Positions 29,572 to 38,175 of a DNA stretch of 64,000 nt are shown piece after piece; positions within the stretch are counted from its first letter, which is position 1; the number at the start of each line of letters is the position of its first letter. The stretch comes from Thermophagus sp052400625. GTDB lineage: Bacteria > Bacteroidota > Bacteroidia > Bacteroidales > Marinilabiliaceae. A program made the translations under genes and the position numbers. The notes below the pieces were generated by a model that was not told where the DNA came from, searched no databases, and was given only the letters and a program-made list of their open reading frames with translations. The stretch lies in NCBI GenBank assembly GCA_052400625.1, contig JBQTGH010000008.1; one strand, 5' to 3'.

Positions 29572-29590
29572 TGATCATCTAAATTGATCA
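29572..29590. other. Small inverted repeat in the gap after the HExxH-DUF4859 gene
   Basis: TGATCA (29572-29577) and TGATCA (29585-29590) form a 6-bp hairpin with a 7-nt loop in the 240-bp gap upstream of the GH43 gene. The surrounding TTGTGATCATC also occurs at the hairpin in the next intergenic gap (about 31773-31783). Confidence 0.4.
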
Positions 29591-29721
29591 TGCTCGTTAC
29601 ATCCGATAATAAATTAACAGGCACTTCATTAATTTGAGGTTTTCCCCGTTTATGACAAGAACCACCTGTCAGTAATCACTTCTTTATTGAATTTTCTGCC
29701 GGCACCCACCCCATCATCCAG

Positions 29722-31722
29722 TTAATTAATCATAACCTCAAACACAAAAGTTATCAGATATTGCTTTTCATTTTTTGTATAAACGAATCCTTCCCTAATA
29801 GTGAACTTATCTCCGGCTTTACATTTCCCGGGATATTGTCCGATAAAGAACTCAAAGCCGGAAGGAGAAAACTCGACAAATAATTTACTATCATTCTGAC
29901 TTCCCCAACCAATTACATGTCCTTGACTATCGAACCAAAATCCATAACCATTGGCTGTTGTAGAAAATTTAAGTGATCCGTCAGGTTCTACTGCAGCAAA
30001 TGCAATTTTTCCTTCCTCAGGTTTATCTCCTGCATTCTTCAAATAATTTGCTATATCGAACGGCTGTATTACCAATGACCGTGCAACTTGGTTGATATCC
30101 TCATTATCATAAAGGTTAACGGTAGTACCTGAATAGGCCGAAGCATCCGCGTCAAAGGAAATATTATAAGTTAAAGTGAGATCTTCCGGAGATCCATCAG
30201 GATCAACATAGATATTCCCCAAGAGATTGGTATTAGTGAACTTTATCTTGTATGGCCACTGGTCATCATTACTTTCTTTTTCATCCCAAGGATGAGCCTC
30301 ATACGCGGAAGGGGCTCCCAAAACAACAAACCATAATCTTTCACATCCTTCAGGAACAGTAAAGTCTACCACTGCGTATGGATCTCTATTCATTTCACCA
30401 TATATTCGCTGTCCATTTTCTAACAATGCAACATATCCATATCTCCAACCTGCCTTATCTACTGAGGCATCATTGTTATAATTTGTAGTAACATAAACTT
30501 CCCCTTCATCCGAATATTCACCCGGATCATTCTCAACAAGGGGTGATCCTGGCGACAAGCCAGTAAATGTAGTTGTAATAACAGTTCCTGGTGCGGGAAC
30601 ATTAAGGGGTATCACATTGTACCCTGTAGAGCCGGGACAATGACTATATGCAACCTGATAGCTTTCGTCATCAAGCTGATACAACTTATAGGCGTGCTTT
30701 CCAATATAATTACTTCCATACGAGCGGATGGCATCAATATCCCAGGTAACAAATCGGGTAGCGGCATCATACAGTTCGTCATTCAATTCATCAACTGTTA
30801 GCTGATTTATGCGCATGTAGGTCATTATTGGATCTTCCGGGCGAACTGCCTCTTTCCAAAGTTTGCCAATAACATCCACCCCATACTTATCCGCCCAGTA
30901 ATAGTGGATCCAATAACTTGCATAACGCTGCCATTCATGACATATATGTCTGTGATAATTTTCAGTGTAAACACCGAAGTTATAAGATTCGAACGCTTCG
31001 TCAGGATATGATTGATAAGCCTGCCATTGCGCGCACTGTTCCCAGAAAGTATTTCCTCCGTTTCCTCCAAAGCCATAACGAAACCCTCGTGAATAATTAT
31101 TTTCTATTTCTCCTGCCCCTAATAAGTCGGCATAAACCTGATACTGAAAGCTATGACCTATTTCATGCGCAATGGTTGATCCAACAGGGTTACAGGTATT
31201 TGGGCTTAACCACAAAGCACCAATAACATCATCGTATCCGGCACCCGTTGCATTCCATTCTTCCTGATAAAAAAGGAATATTAACAGTTTGTATTCATCA
31301 AGATGGGATTTTCCACCCCCAACTTCAGCAAACTTTAACACATTAACATTCAAGTCAAAAAACTCTTCAGCCTTCTCCAATAAATCATCAATATCAACCC
31401 GATAGTTTTCGGGAACTTCAGATGAGTTAGGATCTTTATCACCATACCCTTTCCCCCAGAACACGATAAAGTTTTCAGACTCTCTACTTCTCTGATAACA
31501 CCAGGTACTGTTTGGGTCGTTAAAATCATCATTCCTTAGTTCCTGAGGGATGTACACCGCTTTACCTCCTTGCACTGAGTCTTTGTCTTCAAGGATGGCC
31601 TCCCCATTATCCTTGTTGACCAGTTCATTTTTATCGCCACTACACCCTACTGTTGCCACAAAAGACATTACCAAAAAAATAGGAAGATATTCTATAAGCA
31701 AACGATAGATTATTTTTTTCAT
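29722..31722 (-). CDS. HExxH metallopeptidase-like lipoprotein with C-terminal DUF4859-type domain
   Basis: 666 residues; lipobox ATVGC with C27 indicates an outer-membrane lipoprotein. The middle (about 75-330) resembles the DUF6055 type and has HEIGH at 186-190 and E228 in NTFWEQCAQW, a gluzincin-like zinc site. The C-terminal 150 residues match the domain present twice in the neighbouring SusE-position protein (shared GYGFWFDSQGHVIGWG pattern), read as DUF4859. A peptidase head fused to the locus's glycan-binding module suggests it docks on the same substrate and cuts protein. Enzyme activity is inferred; family names are from memory. Confidence 0.75.
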   Translation of the reverse strand: MKKIIYRLLIEYLPIFLVMSFVATVGCSGDKNELVNKDNGEAILEDKDSVQGGKAVYIPQELRNDDFNDPNSTWCYQRSRESENFIVFWGKGYGDKDPNSSEVPENYRVDIDDLLEKAEEFFDLNVNVLKFAEVGGGKSHLDEYKLLIFLFYQEEWNATGAGYDDVIGALWLSPNTCNPVGSTIAHEIGHSFQYQVYADLLGAGEIENNYSRGFRYGFGGNGGNTFWEQCAQWQAYQSYPDEAFESYNFGVYTENYHRHICHEWQRYASYWIHYYWADKYGVDVIGKLWKEAVRPEDPIMTYMRINQLTVDELNDELYDAATRFVTWDIDAIRSYGSNYIGKHAYKLYQLDDESYQVAYSHCPGSTGYNVIPLNVPAPGTVITTTFTGLSPGSPLVENDPGEYSDEGEVYVTTNYNNDASVDKAGWRYGYVALLENGQRIYGEMNRDPYAVVDFTVPEGCERLWFVVLGAPSAYEAHPWDEKESNDDQWPYKIKFTNTNLLGNIYVDPDGSPEDLTLTYNISFDADASAYSGTTVNLYDNEDINQVARSLVIQPFDIANYLKNAGDKPEEGKIAFAAVEPDGSLKFSTTANGYGFWFDSQGHVIGWGSQNDSKLFVEFSPSGFEFFIGQYPGKCKAGDKFTIREGFVYTKNEKQYLITFVFEVMIN

Positions 31723-31773
31723 AGCGGGTAAAAAAACTTGACAAAGATGAAAACATTCAAAGATTCATATATT

Positions 31774-31806
31774 GTGATCATCGCAGTGGGCTACTGCGAT
31801 GATCAC
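31774..31806. other. Perfect 14-bp intercistronic hairpin
   Basis: Arms 31774-31787 and 31793-31806 are perfectly complementary with a 5-nt loop (GGGCT). It lies between the SusE-position gene and the HExxH-DUF4859 gene, with no T-run on the minus-strand side. Such structures commonly protect the 3' end of the highly expressed susCDE part of a transcript. Confidence 0.8.
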
Positions 31807-31871
31807 CTATGAAAAATGTCTTAAATTTCATTAAAAGAGAAACTGCTTCTCTTAAATGAAACAATGAAGGT

Positions 31872-32870
31872 CTATTCTAAGGTGGCTGTAATGATGAACC
31901 GGATGAATTTCATTTCATCTGTTGTATCTCTAAAGCCAAACCTAATTTTGAAGGTTTCACCTGCCGCTAACTCCGGAGCTCTTCCAATGTTCAAGATGCC
32001 GTCCTCTGTGTTGACTTCAGCGTACAATGAAAAGCCCTCTTCACCCCAGGCACAAACCTCTCCGTCAGCATTCAGCCAATACCCAGGAGGGTTGGCAGTA
32101 TAATTGCTTGTGAAATCCCATTCACCGGTCTCGTTGTCGATAACATACAATCGAATGGTTCCCCCTTCATTGCTGTCAAGATTGGCCAAAAATTCATCCA
32201 CCGTGAGTCCTAAATTATATTGTATCACATCGGCATAATCATATAAATTAACAGGCCCTGAAGCATAATCTCCTTCCGGAATATTAACATTTGTAATGAT
32301 AAGCGAAGGATCGGTGGTCGCCACATTAAATGCAAACCGTACATAATTGTCATAGTCGGCACCGTTCAATGCAAACCCCACGTTAAAGCTGAATGAATGA
32401 CCGGCTTCAGCATTTTCATTGACATTCACCATCAATTGCTTTGATTCCTTGTTAAATTCCAAACTTGCAACAAAATCTTCACTTTCGGCTGTAATACCCC
32501 CGGCGGAATTATAATACCATCCGTTAGAACCTTTTGTTGGTTCAGATTTATCCCATTGTCCTTTGGCAACATTAATATTATAAAATACGATGCTACCATT
32601 GCTCAAACCATTAATAACTTCATCAACAGTCATCCCTATTTGTGCCTGAAATTTTTCAGAATAATCCGCCAGATTAACGATCTGCGGTTCAAACCTGCCA
32701 ACTTCAAACTCCACGTCAAGGGTAATAGTGGCTTCAACATCCACTTTCAGATAAGGGTTCTCATCTTCTCCATAGACATGCTTTCCTGTTGCATCTTCAA
32801 TGCTGTCTTCACAGGAAAAAAACGAGAAGACTAAACAACCAATTAAAACTTTTAAAATATATTTTTTCAT
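31872..32870 (-). CDS. SusE-position surface lipoprotein with two DUF4859-type domains
   Basis: 332 residues; lipobox FFSC (C20) followed by acidic residues (EDSIED), the usual surface-export signature. Two related domains (about 60-190 and 195-332) share the pattern of a TVDE segment followed by a tryptophan-tyrosine core (GWYYNSAGG and GYWLNADGEVCAWG). They match the C-terminal domain of the next gene and what I remember as DUF4859. Its place directly after SusD marks it as a surface glycan-binding protein of the locus. It has no catalytic motif. The ligand is presumed to be the glycan targeted by the downstream hydrolases. Confidence 0.8.
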   Translation of the reverse strand: MKKYILKVLIGCLVFSFFSCEDSIEDATGKHVYGEDENPYLKVDVEATITLDVEFEVGRFEPQIVNLADYSEKFQAQIGMTVDEVINGLSNGSIVFYNINVAKGQWDKSEPTKGSNGWYYNSAGGITAESEDFVASLEFNKESKQLMVNVNENAEAGHSFSFNVGFALNGADYDNYVRFAFNVATTDPSLIITNVNIPEGDYASGPVNLYDYADVIQYNLGLTVDEFLANLDSNEGGTIRLYVIDNETGEWDFTSNYTANPPGYWLNADGEVCAWGEEGFSLYAEVNTEDGILNIGRAPELAAGETFKIRFGFRDTTDEMKFIRFIITATLE

Positions 32871-32914
32871 GCTAAGCTCTTTTTATTAAAAACAAAACTG
32901 ACCGTTCAGTAAAA

Positions 32915-34582
32915 TCAATAACCCGGATTCTGCACTAGATTAGGATTCCCGTCCATAAATGCTTTTGGAAGGGGAAAAATGTCACAATGATTATCCATTG
33001 GGTCGGTCTTAGCTTCTTTACAAAACCAGGATTTACCATTATAAACATTCTGATTGGTTCCATTAATCCTAAAGCGAATTAAATCCTGACGACGATGATG
33101 TTCTGCAACAAATTCCCAAGCCAACTCATCTAATAATCCACCCAGTTCAATGTCTTCTCCCCCCTCATGGGTTGTCACCCAAATATCCTCTTCTCCCATT
33201 TTTCCTTGGTTCTCACGATATCCATACTGATAAACGCTACCCCCCTTCAGTTGCTCAACAGTGCGCACGGCTTTAGAAGGGTTGTTTTTAAATGCCCGCT
33301 GACGAACCTGAGTTACCAGATTGGCTGCATCCTGCTCTGTTTCACCTTTGTAGCCACCCAAACGAAGCAAGCACTCAGCTTTAATCATAAATGCATCAGC
33401 CAGGCGAAAGAAAGGAACATCATCATAGCTGGTTCCAAAATCTCCGGACAAAATTTCGTATTTAATAAGCCGAGCCCCTTCAAAAGGATAACATCCGGGA
33501 TTATCAATACTATGCAGCTCTTTTGTATAGACTAAAGGCTCTCCGTCAACTGTAATAGGATTTCCACTTTGTTCATACTGTTGTCCGATGGTCCAACAGG
33601 CTTCAAATCTGCCATCATCTTCATCATAAGTATCAAGGAATTGAGGTAATACGGTACTACCTCCTGTTGCCCAACCATTGAAATTCCAGACAGCCCTTCC
33701 TGCGGTATGTATCCATTTATTGGCATAATAGTTCCCTCCGGCGTATTTCTCTTCAAAAGGAATCCCGAAGATGATTTCCGGGCAGGTGGATATATCCTCC
33801 TTAAAATTGTCGGAATAATTAGCCGCTAATGAAAATTTTCCACTACTTATTATTTCATTGATCTCGTCAATGGCCTTTCCATAATATGAATTATCCGAAT
33901 GGTCATTAAACCAGGCATTATGATTCAAGTACATTTTAGCCAGTATCATATTAACGGTATAATCGTTAATTTGTCCCATGCCATTATTTTCACCACACTT
34001 ACCTTTTATGTCATTCAATTCACTGATAATAAAATCCCATGTATCCTGAGGATCTGCTTGTTTGGGCAGCCATCCATCCGGATGATAATAGGTCGTATCC
34101 AAGGGGATATTACGGAATAAATCGAACAGAATATAATAATAGAGAGCTCGGTAACCCCTTAATTGGGCAACAGCAGCCCCAGAAGATTGAACGGCATCAT
34201 CAGCCAGTAACTTATTACATGAATTAATACCGGCATAGGCATAGTTCCACTCTGTCCAGTAATGTCCAATTTGAGGGTGAAATTCATGTTTATGCATGGA
34301 TACATAAAGATCGCCCCATCCAATGCCTATCCGATAGGGCGTACACCATAGATCGGAAGATTCTGCCTGAATATCGCAATAGCCATTCCATCCCCAATAA
34401 ACGCTACGCAAATTGCTGTACACCGGTGCAAACATACTTGCTGCATCTTTTTCGGAGAATTCATACTTTTCGGCAGCAATAGTATCATAAATGGTCTCTT
34501 CCAGATCAGTGCAACGGCTGAATAAAAGAGCTTGTAGTCCTAAAACTATCAACCACACAAATTTATTTATAGTCATTTTCAT
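32915..34582 (-). CDS. SusD/RagB-family outer-membrane lipoprotein
   Basis: 555 residues. Lipobox LFSRC at the N-terminus (C near 24), then a SusD-like helical fold with TPR-like repeats; the family features ELNDIKG, AKMYLNHNAW and the C-terminal EFVAEHHRRQDLIRF and PLPKAFMDGNPNLVQNPGY are clear. SusD proteins lid the SusC channel and bind the oligosaccharide. It lies 18 bp downstream of the susC homologue, typical of a SusCD pair. ATG start at 34582, with a second Met two codons in. Confidence 0.96.
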   Translation of the reverse strand: MKMTINKFVWLIVLGLQALLFSRCTDLEETIYDTIAAEKYEFSEKDAASMFAPVYSNLRSVYWGWNGYCDIQAESSDLWCTPYRIGIGWGDLYVSMHKHEFHPQIGHYWTEWNYAYAGINSCNKLLADDAVQSSGAAVAQLRGYRALYYYILFDLFRNIPLDTTYYHPDGWLPKQADPQDTWDFIISELNDIKGKCGENNGMGQINDYTVNMILAKMYLNHNAWFNDHSDNSYYGKAIDEINEIISSGKFSLAANYSDNFKEDISTCPEIIFGIPFEEKYAGGNYYANKWIHTAGRAVWNFNGWATGGSTVLPQFLDTYDEDDGRFEACWTIGQQYEQSGNPITVDGEPLVYTKELHSIDNPGCYPFEGARLIKYEILSGDFGTSYDDVPFFRLADAFMIKAECLLRLGGYKGETEQDAANLVTQVRQRAFKNNPSKAVRTVEQLKGGSVYQYGYRENQGKMGEEDIWVTTHEGGEDIELGGLLDELAWEFVAEHHRRQDLIRFRINGTNQNVYNGKSWFCKEAKTDPMDNHCDIFPLPKAFMDGNPNLVQNPGY

Positions 34583-34600
34583 AAGTACAAATTTTAAAGT

Positions 34601-37600
34601 TTAGAATGTGATATTTACCCCAAACGTAAAGGAACGAATAACAGGATATTTATCTCTCCAATCGATCCCCATTGACCGAACATTATTATTAGAAAGTTCA
34701 GGATCCAAACCGTCATACCCAGTAATACAGATCAGGTTATCTCCAGAAACATAAGCACGTATTTTTTTAACCATACTGTTTTGTTGCAATGGGACTGTAT
34801 ATCCTAAGGTTAAATTTGTGAGTTTAACAAAATCACCATCTTCGAGATAATAACTAACGATAGTCTGTTTCTGTGAAGATGACAAAGTATATTCTCCTCC
34901 ATAAGGTGGATTTTGAACCGAACTCAAACGATTGTAAGCAATGGAATTATTTTCATAAAATGCACGAGGCTCATTTAAAATCTTAAATCCCAGCTGGCTG
35001 GTCATCTGAAAACTTAAATCAAAGTTTTTATAACGGAAAGAATTGCTCCAACCTAAATTTATATCAGGAATCCCGTTCCCCAGATACTGACGATAATCAT
35101 CATTGTTCAGCATATTATCGGTAAACTCCTCTGCCTCGCCTGTTGCTGGATTTTCTATCAGCCAAAGTCCATTTTCGGAAACACCAACAGACTTCAATCC
35201 AAAAAAGTTACCAAGCTCCTCGCCCACCTCAAGACGTTGAGTTGGGATGGAGATCGGTTCACCCAACCAGGCATCATCCTGCTCATTGGCAGTTTCATAC
35301 AAATCATTTGACAGGCTCAACAATTTATTGGCATTGTGAGAAGCCGTCAAGGTGGTATTCCATTCAAAATTTGCTGACTTCACAGGAACCGCATTAATAG
35401 CTATTTCGATTCCTCGGTTTCGCATTTCACCAACATTAGCCAATGTTTGGGAATACAAATTGGGAGGCGTAGGCACATCAAACCACCACAACATGTCTGA
35501 TGTTTCTTTATTGTAGACATCAATGGCCCCACCCAGTCGATCATCCAACACACTAAAATCCAAGCCAATATTAATTTCTTTAGATTTTTCCCATTTCAAA
35601 TCGGGGTTTGGATTGGAGGATACTTCTAACCCTGGTTTCCACTCTCCATCTTCATAATAATAGGAACTTCCAAGAGAATACCGAGTCAAAGAAAGGTAGG
35701 ATGAATTGGGAATAACCCCGGTAACACCATAACCAGCACGTAATTTCAGATTCTCCAGCCAGCTTATATTACTCATGAAGTTTTCATTGCTGATGGTCCA
35801 ACCTAATGACGCTGAAGGGAAATCACCCCACTTATGGTTCTCTCCAAACTTGGATGATCCTTCCCGACGAATACTAAGTAATGCATTATATTTGTTGGCA
35901 TAACCATAACTTATCCGACCAAAAAAACCAATTAGCTTATTATCATTCTTATAGCTTCCCATTCCTGCTTTTCCTTCTTTCAAAGCTCCACCTACCGATA
36001 AGTTATTATATAGGAAAAAGTCAGTTTGGAAATCATAATTATTGGCATTAAAACCCTGATTAATTTCATATTGGTAACTATACCCAATCAATGCATTCAA
36101 TCGATGATTGTTGATAGTTTTATTGTATTTGGATGTTAACTCAAGGTTGTCTGTTTTACTGTCAGATTGAGAATGATAAGCATACCCTGTATGGTTATCC
36201 ATTTTTTGACTATAATAATTGGAAGTATAATATCCTTTATCGTGTGAATTAGACCGACGTGTCGCAAGCATTAAATTTGTTTCCCAATCATCAATTGGTT
36301 TAAATGTAATGTTCCCCGTTACTCTAGTCCATTCAGACTCATAGGTTCCTTGCCGTTCTTTGATCATTCCAACCGGATTATAATAATAATTCACTTGGAA
36401 ATTTTCGTAATAAGTACCGTCTTCATTCCAAATAGGCTCGGTAGGATTATGAATAATGGCTTGCCGGTAAATATTTGAAGCGCCATTATCACCGGCATTG
36501 GTAGCACTATTTTCATGGATACCTTTCACTAAATTCAGATTCACTTTCAACATATCATTCAGCATCCAATGAGAAATGTCAAAACTCATTTTCATCTCTT
36601 CATTATAAGTATCGATAATTACCCCCTCTTCCTTTCGGTAATTAAAGTTTCCTGAATAAGTTGTTTTTTCTGTACCACCTGAAATAAAGAAATCATGATT
36701 GTGAGTAAAGGCATTTTGGCTAATGGCCTCTAGCCAATCGGTATCGTACCCTTTATCCGTAAAATCGGTTAATCCCTGACGTATCTCATTTGTTCCCATA
36801 AAGTCGAGTGTTTTGCCAAATTGGGATACCGACATGTAACCGGAATATCCGGAACGAGTACCTGTATCACGCTTTCCAGATTTAGTGGTAATAAGAATTA
36901 CCCCATTTGCTCCACGGGTACCATAAATGGCCGCTGCTGATGCATCCTTCAAAACATCAATAGAAGCAATATTTTCAGGAGGGACAGTCCCCAAACCTCC
37001 TTCAACCCCATCAATTAAAATCAGAGGATTGGAACTTCCTTCCAATGAAATAACCCCTCTCAACCGAATCGTTGATTGAGCATTTGGATCCCCGGTTCCT
37101 TTAGAAATGGTTAAACCTGCGATTTTCCCTTTCACCAATTCAGCAGCATCCTGAATTTTTCCTTGGATAAAATCTTCAGATTTCACGCTCGCAACAGCAC
37201 TAGTCACATCTCCTTTACGCTGAGTCCCGTAACCGATCACGACAACCTCATCCAACCCAACCACATCAGGCTCCAACGATACATCCAACAGTATTTGCGT
37301 TCCAACAACAACCTCCAAGGTTTTCATTCCAACAAAAGAATAAACCAACACGACCTCATCAGATGATACCTCAATAGAATAATTTCCATCCATATCGGTA
37401 ATTGTACCAAAGGTGGATCCTTTTACCTGAATAGTAGCACCGGGAATGGGATCTCCATTTTCATCTGTTACTATCCCTGTAACAGTTTTCTCATTCTGCT
37501 GAAAGATGAAATTTGTTTCTGTAGCGCCTCTAACACTTCCTTCTCCATTTCCATCAGGTAAATTCCTATCCGGATAGTTGTCTGCAAAAATGTGAACAGA

Positions 37601-37702
37601 TCCTGCCACTAAAAGCAACAGAGAAATCTTCACAATTTTTAAGGATCGAATCACAACATAAGACCTCTGTCCAATGCTATAACATTCTTTTTTTCTTTTC
37701 AT
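34601..37702 (-). CDS. SusC/RagA-family TonB-linked outer-membrane transporter
   Basis: 1033 residues from the ATG at 37702; a TTG at 37708 opens the frame two codons earlier. An N-terminal extension and signal segment (about 20-42) is followed by a carboxypeptidase-regulatory-like domain (about 70-150), the TonB-region motif VVVIGYGTQRKGDVTSAVASV, a plug domain with the SusC signature ASIDVLKDASAAAIYGTRGANG, and a barrel ending RSFTFGVNITF. It imports oligosaccharides with SusD using TonB energy. First gene of the locus, with candidate operator and promoter just upstream. Confidence 0.97.
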   Translation of the reverse strand: MKRKKECYSIGQRSYVVIRSLKIVKISLLLLVAGSVHIFADNYPDRNLPDGNGEGSVRGATETNFIFQQNEKTVTGIVTDENGDPIPGATIQVKGSTFGTITDMDGNYSIEVSSDEVVLVYSFVGMKTLEVVVGTQILLDVSLEPDVVGLDEVVVIGYGTQRKGDVTSAVASVKSEDFIQGKIQDAAELVKGKIAGLTISKGTGDPNAQSTIRLRGVISLEGSSNPLILIDGVEGGLGTVPPENIASIDVLKDASAAAIYGTRGANGVILITTKSGKRDTGTRSGYSGYMSVSQFGKTLDFMGTNEIRQGLTDFTDKGYDTDWLEAISQNAFTHNHDFFISGGTEKTTYSGNFNYRKEEGVIIDTYNEEMKMSFDISHWMLNDMLKVNLNLVKGIHENSATNAGDNGASNIYRQAIIHNPTEPIWNEDGTYYENFQVNYYYNPVGMIKERQGTYESEWTRVTGNITFKPIDDWETNLMLATRRSNSHDKGYYTSNYYSQKMDNHTGYAYHSQSDSKTDNLELTSKYNKTINNHRLNALIGYSYQYEINQGFNANNYDFQTDFFLYNNLSVGGALKEGKAGMGSYKNDNKLIGFFGRISYGYANKYNALLSIRREGSSKFGENHKWGDFPSASLGWTISNENFMSNISWLENLKLRAGYGVTGVIPNSSYLSLTRYSLGSSYYYEDGEWKPGLEVSSNPNPDLKWEKSKEINIGLDFSVLDDRLGGAIDVYNKETSDMLWWFDVPTPPNLYSQTLANVGEMRNRGIEIAINAVPVKSANFEWNTTLTASHNANKLLSLSNDLYETANEQDDAWLGEPISIPTQRLEVGEELGNFFGLKSVGVSENGLWLIENPATGEAEEFTDNMLNNDDYRQYLGNGIPDINLGWSNSFRYKNFDLSFQMTSQLGFKILNEPRAFYENNSIAYNRLSSVQNPPYGGEYTLSSSQKQTIVSYYLEDGDFVKLTNLTLGYTVPLQQNSMVKKIRAYVSGDNLICITGYDGLDPELSNNNVRSMGIDWRDKYPVIRSFTFGVNITF

Positions 37703-37767
37703 AGACAAAAATTTTTTATTTAAACTTTGTGCAGGCTTGTAAACAGACCCTTATTTTTTTCTCCCTC

Positions 37768-37775
37768 CAAAGGTG
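37768..37775 (-). promoter_or_regulatory. Candidate -7 element of the susC promoter
   Basis: On the minus strand this reads CACCTTTG, one mismatch from TAnnTTTG. The start would fall about 37761, giving a leader of some 58 nt before the susC ATG. The weak match is what one expects for an activator-dependent promoter. Confidence 0.4.
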
Positions 37776-37803
37776 TGCTTTCTAATAGAATTGAGCTTTC
37801 AGG

Positions 37804-37835
37804 AATGTGTAAAAGACTTTCACAAATGTGTAAAA
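37804..37835 (-). promoter_or_regulatory. Candidate HTCS operator: two 11-bp direct repeats, 21-bp period
   Basis: On the minus strand TTTTACACATT occurs twice with exactly 10 bp between (21 bp centre to centre, two helical turns). A copy of the core in the opposite orientation (TTTACACA on the plus strand) lies at 37886-37893. The pair is about 30-60 bp upstream of the candidate -7 element, the right place for an AraC-type activator, which typically binds direct repeats. The rest of the 467-bp gap down to the HTCS stop at 38176 shows nothing else I can name. Confidence 0.65.
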
Positions 37836-38175
37836 ATAGGTGTATAAACGCTAAAAAACACTAACAACAACCTATCCTGCAAGGCTTTACACAACTACAC
37901 AATTGTTAATATATTTTTGAGAAAGAAATAAAATTTGAGAAATCCTAAAGCTTTTTTTCGGATCAATAATTAGGTTTTTTCAAGAAGAAGTGAGAAGAAA
38001 ATCGTAAACAGAATTATTATTTGGAGAATTAATTTACCCGCACAGAAATCTACCAAGTCTGTTTCTTAATCTTAGAAAGGCGACCAAGACCAATAACGGA
38101 ATTAAGCCAAATTGTCCATTTCTTAAGACTACATATGGGCAGGCAAAGATCCTTTGTCCCAGATCTTATCAGCTA

